In this document: one piece after another, positions 52,134 to 59,529 of the stretch
How the letters are laid out: each line of letters begins with the position of its first letter
Numbering within the stretch: the stretch's first letter is position 1
From: Arthrobacter sp. FW305-BF8
GTDB lineage: Bacteria > Actinomycetota > Actinomycetes > Actinomycetales > Micrococcaceae
DNA length: 64,000 bases
Direction of reading: 5' to 3'
NCBI RefSeq assembly: GCF_021789315.1
Contig: NZ_CP084561.1
Location: 1,240,001 to 1,304,000, forward strand
Translations under genes and position numbers: made by a program
The notes under the pieces: generated by a model
Database searches by the model: none
What the model saw: only the letters and a program-made list of their open reading frames with translations
What the model was told of the DNA's origin: nothing

Positions 52134-52195
52134 GGTGTTTCACCTTCAGTTGGGAGGGTTGGATGCTGCTGTCGATCCTGAGACCGCAATCACAT

Positions 52196-52213
52196 ATGAG
52201 AAAAGTTTCGCGT
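52196..52213. promoter_or_regulatory. 18-bp palindrome O2, candidate TetR operator
   Basis: ATGAGAAA-AG-TTTCGCGT, matching O1 in the left arm and centre and 6 of 8 in the right arm; the flank CATATGAGAAAAGTTTC is identical to O1 over 17 bases. It is 63 bases upstream of the RraA-like gene. Confidence 0.72.
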
Positions 52214-52330
52214 TTCTTTTCCGATCCGTCAACCTTTTTTTGTTTCGCGGATGTAAAAGCTTGCCGACTCTCGTATGCGGCGCGGTGTAGCGCTTGTCAC
52301 GCTGAGTGGCCGGTGCGATGATGATCGCAT

Positions 52331-52348
52331 ATGAGAAAACTTTCGCAA
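52331..52348. promoter_or_regulatory. 18-bp palindrome O3, candidate TetR operator
   Basis: ATGAGAAA-AC-TTTCGCAA, third member of the set and preceded by the same CAT. Placed 118 bases before the 2-hydroxyacid dehydrogenase, so it may serve that gene or act with O2. Confidence 0.68.
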
Positions 52349-52357
52349 GTTGGTTCG

Positions 52358-52423
52358 GTGGCTGAGCCTGTCGAAACCAGGAAGCCGTAACCCCACTCCC
52401 GCTGGTTGAGCCTGTCGAAACCC
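52358..52423. repeat. Two copies of the GGYTGAGCCTGTCGAAACC short repeat
   Basis: Copies at 52358-52380 and 52402-52423 in direct orientation, 22 bases apart; further relatives at 40919 and 15794-15854. Confidence 0.72.
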
Positions 52424-52466
52424 GGGAGGCCCGCCACTCTCCGCGACACACGAAAAGGACGCCCCC

Positions 52467-53417
52467 ATGCCGTCAATCCGCACCGTCAGCTTCCCCGACC
52501 GCGACCTGCTCGAACGCCTGGAGCCGCTTCCCGGCGACCTCCGGGGCGCCGTCTGGGACCTGCGCTCCGATCCCGAGGGTGCCGCCCTGGAGGAGATCGA
52601 AGCCGTTGTCCTCCCGTATATCGACGCGTCTGCGGTGCTTGGCTCACTTGCCAAGGCAAGCAACCTTCAGCTGGTCCAGACTCAGTCGACAGGGTACGAC
52701 GGCGTGCCGCAGGCGGCAGGTCCGTCGGCCGCAGTCGCTACCGCCGCAGGGGTGCACGCTGCCGCGACGGCCGAGCTCGCCGTCGGGCTGATCCTTGCCA
52801 AGCTCCGCGGCATCGACGCGGCGGTCAGGGACCAGCAGACGGGCAGTTGGCGTCCCCAGCGCCGCTCGTCCTTGGCGGACCGGCGGGTGCTGCTGATCGG
52901 CGTCGGCGGAATAGGTCAAGAGATCGCCAAGCGACTGGCGCCGTTCGAAGTGGAGCTTACTCGGGTGGGCAGCAGTGCCCGCACGGACGAGCACGGTGAG
53001 GTTCACGCTGCCTCCGGCCTCGTTTCGCTGGCGTCATCACATGACGTACTGGTGGCGGTGACCCCGCTGAACGAGGCCACGCACAAGCTGGTCAATGCCG
53101 AGGTGTTGGCCGCACTGCCGGATGGCGCCCTGGTGGTGAACGTGGGCCGCGGCCCGGTGGTCGATACGGAAGCCCTGACCGCGGAAGTGCTCTCCGGCCG
53201 GCTGCACTGCGCGCTCGATGTCGTGGATCCGGAACCGCTGCCCCGCGACCACCCGCTGTGGGCGTCCGAGAACGCGCTCATCACGCCGCACATTGGCGGC
53301 AACGCCTCGGCGTTCGAGCCGCGGATCGTGAAGCTCCTGGCCCAGCAGCTCGAAGCGCTGGCCACGGGGAACCGCCCGGCGAATCTGGTGCAGGACGGCC
53401 CTTTCGCCGCTGGATGA
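52467..53417 (+). CDS. D-2-hydroxyacid dehydrogenase family protein
   Basis: 316 residues. NAD-binding GVGGIGQEIAKRL near 150; catalytic Arg in VNVGRGPVVDTEAL, Glu in DVVDPEPLPRDHPLW, and His in TPHIGGN, all in place. It interconverts a 2-oxo acid and a D-2-hydroxy acid. Divergent from the oxoprolinase-type cluster with shared palindromes between, so it probably works on a 2-oxo acid from that pathway. Confidence 0.92.
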   Translation: MPSIRTVSFPDRDLLERLEPLPGDLRGAVWDLRSDPEGAALEEIEAVVLPYIDASAVLGSLAKASNLQLVQTQSTGYDGVPQAAGPSAAVATAAGVHAAATAELAVGLILAKLRGIDAAVRDQQTGSWRPQRRSSLADRRVLLIGVGGIGQEIAKRLAPFEVELTRVGSSARTDEHGEVHAASGLVSLASSHDVLVAVTPLNEATHKLVNAEVLAALPDGALVVNVGRGPVVDTEALTAEVLSGRLHCALDVVDPEPLPRDHPLWASENALITPHIGGNASAFEPRIVKLLAQQLEALATGNRPANLVQDGPFAAG

Positions 53418-53428
53418 GCCTCGCCGCC

Positions 53429-53490
53429 CAACTGACTGGCAGTCATTGTCGTTATGAGCCTTCAAAACGACAACAACTGCGAGTCAGTTG
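53429..53490. repeat. Palindromic element, copy D
   Basis: Inverted repeat with a 4-nt centre. The right arm CAAAACGACAACAACTGCGA is identical to copies B and C; the left arm has drifted (GGCAGTCATTGTCGTTATGA). It starts 12 bases after the dehydrogenase stop. Confidence 0.88.
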
Positions 53491-53590
53491 AGGACGCGCC
53501 TGCCGACTGCGCCCACCAAAACCGCAGCCCAAGTTTTACGCTCTTTCCCTTTGCTGCGGGTGAGCGCAAAATAAGCCTGCGAGCCGCACA

Positions 53591-56164
53591 ATGACCGTGC
53601 GGTTCCGAAGGCTGGCGAGAAACATGGGCAGGGAACTTTCAAAGGCGTCAGTTTCGACACCCGAGGCAAATTCAATATTTGAATCCTGGCGGCGCCGGTC
53701 AATGGGAGCCAAGGGGTTGGTTGTACATGCTCTGCTGGCATTGGCCGCGCTTTGCCTCGCGGCGGTGATCGGATTCCTTCCAGCCAGTGCCGCGGCGAGT
53801 CCGACGCCGACGAATGATCTCGGTCGTTTATGCGCTCAAGCGGCCGGTCTGACTCGGGACGGAAAGCCGGCTGACGCCCTTGCCCTGATCGAAAAAATTC
53901 GCGGGCAGGTACGCAGCCCTGCTCTGGCTGCCACTACTGCCTGCGAGGACGAACGGCTGGCAGCTGTCCTGAAGGCGCAGCAGCCGACGCCACCGGGACC
54001 GCAGCAGAATTTCGCAGAGAGGGCAGGCGCCGCATGGGACCAGTTCGTGAAAAGCTGGCTCACCCCGCTGGCGAATGCGGGCCTGGGACTTCTCGGACTG
54101 GTTGCTGCCTTCCTTGTGGTCGGGAGGCTGCTGGTCCTGTTGCCGAGAATAGCGGGGGTCAGAAAAAGGCCGTCAGACCGGGCCCTCTTGGCGCTGGCCG
54201 GTTTGGCCTTCATCCTGTTCGGTTGCAGTCTGATCGTGCTGGCGCCGGTCTGGAATTCCGGCCAAGCGGCCCAAATTTTCGTGCAGATGGCGGGTGGTGT
54301 GCTTCTTGCACTTGTCGGTTCGCTGGTTCTCGCAACCTACCTGAGCAGCCGGCTGCGCATTTCCCTGGATGTGCGCGACACGAAGGGCGAAACCAGCAAG
54401 GTCGATGTCTCGCAGATCGGTGCCCTTCTGCATGAACTTGGGGCCGACGCTCCCCGGGGATTGGAAATTCCGGCAGGGGCGGACGTGACGGCGCTGGCCG
54501 AAGATGCCATGCCCCTCTCCTTTACCAACAAGGTATTGGCCGCCGTTCAGAAAGTGTTGGTCTCAACGTTCGGCGTCACGCCCTGGCGGGTGGTGGTGTC
54601 CTCATCGAATGAGGACTCGATGACCGTTTCGATGGCGAGAAACGGAGCGAGTGTTGGCGCGGTCACGATTGACAGGAATGAGCTACACCTGGCGGATGGG
54701 CAGAGTGAAATATCCGGCCCGGACGGCAAGGCAGCGACGCCGACCAAGACAAATAGCGCTGCCGAGCTGGAGCTGCACAAGATGGCGGCCGCGTACATTC
54801 TCGTGATGCTGGCACGGAAGCATTACGGGTTCGACGGGCTATGCGGGGCCACAGATTGGCGGAGCCTCGGACTCCATTACATCGCCACGACCGACACCAC
54901 CATGGCAGACGAGAGGCAAAAGAAGCTGCTGGGTGCCGCCGTCGACCGTGACGCGGGGAACATGCTGGCCGAGGTGACTCTGCAACACAAACTTTGCCGT
55001 GGCAGTACCGATGAGGAGACCACCAAGACATACGCAGAATGGCTGTCAGGAATGGCCACGAGAATCAGGAGCGACATCCAACGCGGAGCAATATCTGCAG
55101 TCGGCTACCGCCCGCTGCAGTACCGGCTTGAAGGGACGTTCCTCAGCATGGTGCTCAACCTCCCCGCTGCCGAACCGAAATACGCAAGGTTGCGAAGGCG
55201 TGCTCGGCAAGTCGCGGCGAGTATGGTGCAGGAACTCGAACCGGCCAAACGCCTTCTGGTTCCCGGGCTTATGGCGCACAAAATGCGGCTGGAGGCCGCG
55301 CTTGCTTACCACGATCTGTATGGCGCAGGGATCGGCTTGGCGCCTGAAGATCTGGCTGTAGCGGGAGCTGCATCGGAGGCGGAAGCGCGGGCCAAAGCCG
55401 AGATTGCGGCCGGGGCAAAAGCATGGGCAACGATATCGTCCTCGGAGCAAGGCAAGTCGGCCCCCATCTTTGTTGACCTGTACAACGAAGCGCTTGCCTC
55501 GGTTGCACCGACAACGGCGTATCAAGCGGCGTGTAGCATGGCCAGGAACCAGGGGGAGGCCGCCGTAGTTGAGGTGATGCGCCGGCTCGGGTACGCATTT
55601 ACGGACCGGGACCTCAAGGCATGGGCTCGGAGTGATCCCGAACTGGCGGAACTCAGGAAGAGCGAGGACTTCCTGCACTTCCTGGGAGTGATGCCGCGGC
55701 AAGACTTCTGGAAGCTGGAGGCCTTTGAGCCCTACGAAAAGCAGCTTCGGGGAGCCGGCATAGCCAAGCCCGGAGACCTGTACCAGCAGGAAACGGGCCA
55801 GAGCGACGTTAGCGCCTACCTCCAAGTGAGTCCGTTGGTCCTCAAGCGGCTCTGCAAGCTGGCTGCCCTGGTGCGTCGGGCCGAGGATGTGCCGGGCAGC
55901 GGGGATGCCTGGCACATCTACCCGTTCCGGGTGGAAGTGGTGGGGTCGCTGGTGCAGGCAGGAGTTGAAGCGCCGGAGGACATTGAGGATGGATGGATAA
56001 ATGACAGCGACGCGGGGTCGGGCGGCCCGGGCGACCCGAGCGGGTTCGTAAAGGGATTGAGGGACAGTATTCGCGAGCGCATCCTCCTGGAGCCGGACGC
56101 CGGCCAGCTGAAGGAGTGGCTGCGTCAGCTGAAGAAGACGCCCGCGAAACAACGAGTCTCTTAG
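53591..56164 (+). CDS. Large unrecognised membrane protein with HhH-like C-terminus
   Basis: 857 residues from ATG 53591. A signal-peptide-like segment at about 38-69 (VVHALLALAALCLAAVIGFLPASAAA) suggests the true start may be ATG 53702. Three helices follow near 155-180, 196-220 and 230-255, then about 600 mostly helical soluble residues. The region near 725-785 (YEKQLRGAGIAKPGDLY, YLQVSPLVLKRLCKLAALVRR) resembles a DUF4332-type helix-hairpin-helix, and PFRVEVVGSLVQAGVEAPEDI may be a second copy. No catalytic motif recognised. Upstream of the TM2 and PH-like genes. Confidence 0.78.
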   Translation: MTVRFRRLARNMGRELSKASVSTPEANSIFESWRRRSMGAKGLVVHALLALAALCLAAVIGFLPASAAASPTPTNDLGRLCAQAAGLTRDGKPADALALIEKIRGQVRSPALAATTACEDERLAAVLKAQQPTPPGPQQNFAERAGAAWDQFVKSWLTPLANAGLGLLGLVAAFLVVGRLLVLLPRIAGVRKRPSDRALLALAGLAFILFGCSLIVLAPVWNSGQAAQIFVQMAGGVLLALVGSLVLATYLSSRLRISLDVRDTKGETSKVDVSQIGALLHELGADAPRGLEIPAGADVTALAEDAMPLSFTNKVLAAVQKVLVSTFGVTPWRVVVSSSNEDSMTVSMARNGASVGAVTIDRNELHLADGQSEISGPDGKAATPTKTNSAAELELHKMAAAYILVMLARKHYGFDGLCGATDWRSLGLHYIATTDTTMADERQKKLLGAAVDRDAGNMLAEVTLQHKLCRGSTDEETTKTYAEWLSGMATRIRSDIQRGAISAVGYRPLQYRLEGTFLSMVLNLPAAEPKYARLRRRARQVAASMVQELEPAKRLLVPGLMAHKMRLEAALAYHDLYGAGIGLAPEDLAVAGAASEAEARAKAEIAAGAKAWATISSSEQGKSAPIFVDLYNEALASVAPTTAYQAACSMARNQGEAAVVEVMRRLGYAFTDRDLKAWARSDPELAELRKSEDFLHFLGVMPRQDFWKLEAFEPYEKQLRGAGIAKPGDLYQQETGQSDVSAYLQVSPLVLKRLCKLAALVRRAEDVPGSGDAWHIYPFRVEVVGSLVQAGVEAPEDIEDGWINDSDAGSGGPGDPSGFVKGLRDSIRERILLEPDAGQLKEWLRQLKKTPAKQRVS

Positions 56165-56335
56165 CCTTCCACGTTCTCTGTCGAGGAGACATGCCGAAAC
56201 AGGCAGCGGATATGCCTTTCATCCGTCAGAATGGTGACGGCACATGGATTTTCTTGGGGGATGCCGTCTTTCGACGTTGACCGTTGCCCTGAAGCCTTGG
56301 GCTGCATCATCACATCATCGAAAGGCCTTATCACC

Positions 56336-56932
56336 ATGACCCAGTCCCACAACGAACAGCCGTGGGCGCCCTCCGAGGCAAACACTCCGGAGACAGAGCA
56401 TACGCCAACCCCCGGTGAGGGCCAGCAAGCTTGGAACCTCCCGGCCGGGGCGCCGGTGCCCACAACGCCGCCAGTCCCTTCATTCGATCCGCCCCAGGCC
56501 CCGATGCCTGCTCAGCAACAAGGTTTTCCTGCCCCGGGCCAGTTCCAGCAGCAGCCCCCAGCGGCTCCGCAATATCAGAACTACCCGCCTGCGCCGCCGC
56601 AGTATCAGGCGCCGGCAGCACCGCAGCAGCTGCAGAGCCAGTACCAGCAAATGTCCCAGCAGCCGCCGATGCCGAATCCTGCCTACGCCTACCCTCAGCC
56701 CAAATCCAAGCTGGCTGCAGGACTCTTGGGTATATTTCTGGGCGGGTTGGGTATCCACCGCTTTTATCTCGGATACACCACAATTGGCATTGTGCAGCTT
56801 CTCCTCACGGTCTTCGTGGGTGTCTTCACGTTCGGGCTCGTCGCCCTGTGGGGCTTCGTTGAGGGAATCATGATTCTCGCTGGCGCCAACTACTTCCGGC
56901 AGGACGCAAAGGGCATGCCGCTCCGGGACTGA
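56336..56932 (+). CDS. TM2 domain protein with Pro/Gln-rich N-terminus
   Basis: 198 residues. A disordered Pro/Gln/Ala-rich segment (about 1-120) precedes a TM2 domain: KLAAGLLGIFLGGLGIHRFYLGYTTIGIVQLLL, then FGLVALWGFVEGIMILAG. The two helices are joined by the conserved HRFYLG turn. TM2 proteins are of unknown function in bacteria. AAAGG precedes the ATG at 56336. It lies 46 bases before a PH-like gene. Confidence 0.88.
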   Translation: MTQSHNEQPWAPSEANTPETEHTPTPGEGQQAWNLPAGAPVPTTPPVPSFDPPQAPMPAQQQGFPAPGQFQQQPPAAPQYQNYPPAPPQYQAPAAPQQLQSQYQQMSQQPPMPNPAYAYPQPKSKLAAGLLGIFLGGLGIHRFYLGYTTIGIVQLLLTVFVGVFTFGLVALWGFVEGIMILAGANYFRQDAKGMPLRD

Positions 56933-56978
56933 CCGGCGCCCAAGACCGCCACGACCATACGAATCCTAGGGGAACACC

Positions 56979-57350
56979 TTGTCCCAGATCATCCATGACC
57001 GTCCGGACCAGCTCGAGCAGATCAACGCCGGACTGCTTCAGGGCGAAACCGTCTACGCCGTCTACGACTGCATCGGAGTCGGCACCGGCTTCGTCGGCAT
57101 CACCAATATGCGAATCATCCTGCAGGACAAGAGCTTCGTGGGCAATAAGCTGGCCATCGTCTCTATCCCGTACAAGAACATCCGCTCCGTATCGATGCTG
57201 TCCAACAAATCGATGCTTGGACGCTTTGCTTCCTCATCAAGCATCGGCATCGACACCGGCGGCAGCGTCAAGGAAGCCGACTTCCGCGGTGACGACAAAG
57301 CCAAGCACGCGCACGACCTCATTCTGTGGAACATGTTGCAGTCAAGGTAG
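56979..57350 (+). CDS. Small PH-like domain protein
   Basis: 123 residues from a TTG with AGGGGA 6 bases upstream. The pattern LLQGETVYAVYDCIGVGTGFVGITNMRIIL, IPYKNIRSVSML and a final amphipathic helix (AKHAHDLILWNMLQSR) fits the bacterial PH-like (bPH) fold. Probably a cytosolic ring-forming or membrane-associated scaffold; function unknown. Followed by a terminator, so it closes the unit. Confidence 0.85.
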   Translation: MSQIIHDRPDQLEQINAGLLQGETVYAVYDCIGVGTGFVGITNMRIILQDKSFVGNKLAIVSIPYKNIRSVSMLSNKSMLGRFASSSSIGIDTGGSVKEADFRGDDKAKHAHDLILWNMLQSR

Positions 57351-57363
57351 CCAGTTCAACTAG

Positions 57364-57391
57364 AGGGCGGCCGGGTTCCACCGGCCGCCCT
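57364..57391 (+). terminator. Intrinsic terminator
   Basis: Perfect 11-bp arms AGGGCGGCCGG (57364-57374) and CCGGCCGCCCT (57381-57391) with loop GTTCCA, 13 bases after the PH-like gene stop. Confidence 0.85.
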
Positions 57392-57408
57392 TAGCGTGTC
57401 CAGAACCC

Positions 57409-57470
57409 ATCGAGTGCTCCATAACGGCCCTTTTGGGACTCAAAACGGCAGTTATGGAGCGATCGATGGA
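57409..57470. repeat. Palindrome, diverged member of the CAAAACG family
   Basis: Arms ATCGAGTGCTCCATAAC and GTTATGGAGCGATCGAT with inner CCCTTTTG / CAAAACGG, matching at about 21 of 27 positions. The centre CTCAAAACG is shared with copies A-D, but the outer arms differ. It lies between convergent genes. Confidence 0.7.
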
Positions 57471-57479
57471 AGAAACGGC

Positions 57480-58556
57480 CTAGACAGCCGCGTAAGCCTT
57501 CGGCAGCTTCAGTCCGCGCTCATCCATGAGGGTGCGCAGGCGGGTGGGGTAGTCGGTGATGATGCCGTCCACGCCGAGGTCCATCAGCCGGGCCATGTCG
57601 GCGGTCGTGTTCACGGTCCACGGGATGACGGGCAGGCCGTACTCGTGGGCTTCGGCGATCATCTGCGGGGTGACCGAGCGGAACGTGGGGGAGATGACGT
57701 CGTAGCCCAGGGCCTTGGCGGCCTTGGCGAGGGAGCCGTCGTAGTTGTCGATGTCAATGCCGCCCAGCTCGGGTGCGGCGCCGGGCTTGCCCACCTGCAG
57801 CCACGCGTCACCGCTGGAGAGCGCCACGACCGGCAGCTGCGGGGCGATCTTCCTGGTGTAGTTCAGCGTTGACCAGTCGAACGACTGCACGGTGGTGCGG
57901 CCGGACATCCCCGCCATGTAGATCTCGGTGACCACGGCCTTGGTGAGCGCCACTGAGCCTTCGCCGCCGGCCTGGCCGTCCTCCACCTTGGTCTCCACCT
58001 TGAAGCGGACCTTCTTGGCACCGTAGTCGCGGACCAGCTGGAACACATCCCTGAGCTCGGCGATGTGGTTGCCCTCGATCGCCTGCTGCTCCGGGTATCC
58101 GGCCAGCTGCGTGTAGCCGCAGTTGAGAGTCCTGATCTGGGCCAACGACAGCTCCGCCACCCGGTCACCCGCGTACGGGAACTCGGGGTCGTTCGGCGTG
58201 GCTGGCGCGGTGTCCGCGCACTTGTTGGCCTGCATCGTGTCGTCGTGCCAGACAATCACCTTGCCATCCTCGGTCAGGTGCGTGTCCAGTTCGAGCGTGC
58301 TTACGCCCAGCTTCAGCGAGTTCGCGAAAGCGGCCAGCGATTCCTCGGTCCACTCGCCGCGGCCGCCGCGGTGCGACTGCAGGTCGAAGGAGCCGTTGCG
58401 CTCGTTGGTCTTGACGGCGGACGTGGCGGTGCCGGAAGCGTTCGACGACGGCGTGCCGGCGTCCGCGGCCGGCGCGGCGACGGCGGGACCCGCCGACGAG
58501 CCAATGGCTGCGGTGAAAAGTGCGACGGCGGCCGCTGCGGTCACGAATTTGCGCAT
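57480..58556 (-). CDS. Secreted glycerophosphodiester phosphodiesterase
   Basis: 358 residues. A signal peptide (MRKFVTAAAAVALFTAAIGSSAGPAVAAP) is followed by the GDPD barrel: QSHRGGRGEWTEESLAAFANSLKLGVSTLELDTHLTEDGKVIVWHDD with catalytic histidines and metal-site Glu/Asp, then RFKVETKVED and VIPWTVNT ... MDLGVDGIITDYP. It cleaves glycerophosphodiesters to glycerol-3-phosphate outside the cell, supplying phosphate or glycerol. Confidence 0.94.
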   Translation of the reverse strand: MRKFVTAAAAVALFTAAIGSSAGPAVAAPAADAGTPSSNASGTATSAVKTNERNGSFDLQSHRGGRGEWTEESLAAFANSLKLGVSTLELDTHLTEDGKVIVWHDDTMQANKCADTAPATPNDPEFPYAGDRVAELSLAQIRTLNCGYTQLAGYPEQQAIEGNHIAELRDVFQLVRDYGAKKVRFKVETKVEDGQAGGEGSVALTKAVVTEIYMAGMSGRTTVQSFDWSTLNYTRKIAPQLPVVALSSGDAWLQVGKPGAAPELGGIDIDNYDGSLAKAAKALGYDVISPTFRSVTPQMIAEAHEYGLPVIPWTVNTTADMARLMDLGVDGIITDYPTRLRTLMDERGLKLPKAYAAV

Positions 58557-58817
58557 GGTTTTGGTTCCTCCCGGATGACGGTGGCCGGCGCTGAGCCGCC
58601 GGCCCGTTCACCCTAGGGATGCCAGGTGGCGTGCCGTCTGCGGGGAGGTGGCGGTGAGGTTAACAGCCGCAATGCCAAGGGAAGTACGGCGTGCCTGAAT
58701 TCCGGCGATGGTGAATTTACCGTGCCAGCACGGAAGCGCCGGTTTAACCTGCGGGCGCAGAATAATTACACACCGGATTTCCGGAATCATAACCTCCATA
58801 GAAAGAAGTCAATCCGT

Positions 58818-59354
58818 ATGTTTGCACCAGTAAAAAAGGCAAAAGGCTCCCTTCGGGCAAGGGTGGCAACGGTCGCGGCCCTGGCGTTGTCTGCCGCAGT
58901 TGTTCCCTCCGTGCTGGCCTCGCCCGCCCAAGCAAGTGAAATCAAGACCGCGCAAACTTCCACGGTCGCGGCCAGCCATTCGATCCAAAGTAACTCGACC
59001 TGCTCGTTGACCGCCCAAACCCCCTATTGGTATTGGGCATGGGAAAGCAACAGGTACGTCAAGAAGGTCAATTACAAAATTTCTGTGTATTGCTTTGAGG
59101 GGACCTATCTAAACATTAATCAGAACCGGTATGAGTATGACATGTACGGGACAGATTATCGTCTCGGAAGTAGCACCTGGGGGTCGGTCTGGATACCGGC
59201 AAATAAGCTAACCACATTTGATAGCGTTCATTATGCCTTGAATACAGAAGCGGGAGATGAAGAGGATTTCCATAGGGTCACGTTCCGCGAGTGGCACGGC
59301 GCTTGGTCGCCGTCGAAGACACTCACCAGCCATTATGCGTCCATCCCCGTTTAG
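58818..59354 (+). CDS. Secreted hypothetical protein, GC-poor
   Basis: 178 residues. A signal peptide with KK and RAR then an Ala/Leu core, cleavage near AQA-SE around residue 40. The mature part is rich in Tyr, Trp, Asn and Ser (TPYWYWAWESNRYVKKVNYKI, YEYDMYGTDYRLGSS), with two cysteines that could form a disulfide. Codon use is clearly AT-richer than its neighbours, which suggests acquisition by transfer. No family recognised. AGAAAGAAG lies upstream of the ATG. Confidence 0.78.
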   Translation: MFAPVKKAKGSLRARVATVAALALSAAVVPSVLASPAQASEIKTAQTSTVAASHSIQSNSTCSLTAQTPYWYWAWESNRYVKKVNYKISVYCFEGTYLNINQNRYEYDMYGTDYRLGSSTWGSVWIPANKLTTFDSVHYALNTEAGDEEDFHRVTFREWHGAWSPSKTLTSHYASIPV

Positions 59355-59431
59355 CTGCTGGAAGCCGCGTCCAACCCGTAGCCCTGCAAGCTAGGACGCT
59401 TTAGTAACCTGCGAAGCTAGATATTCGAAAA

Positions 59432-59475
59432 AGCTAGGCTGGACAGTCTGCACTACGCGGACGTCCAGCCTAGCT
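59432..59475. terminator. Bidirectional terminator-like hairpin
   Basis: Perfect 13-bp arms AGCTAGGCTGGAC (59432-59444) and GTCCAGCCTAGCT (59463-59475) between convergent genes. CTAG occurs repeatedly around it (59391-59505), which is rare elsewhere in high-GC DNA. Confidence 0.75.
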
Positions 59476-59529
59476 GCGTGCTCTCTCACGGCACTGCTGC
59501 CTAGCCAGGTTGCGGTGAAGTGAACAAGC

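Larger units (their letters stand above)
52134..52466. other. Divergent control region of the oxoprolinase-type cluster
   Basis: 333 bases without a gene, between the RraA-like gene (minus) and the 2-hydroxyacid dehydrogenase (plus). It holds two ATGAGAAA-type palindromes (O2, O3), an AT-rich segment at 52201-52260 with TTGACG on the minus strand (complement of 52227-52232), and two short GGYTGAGCCTGTCGAAACC repeats near the dehydrogenase. Confidence 0.6.
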
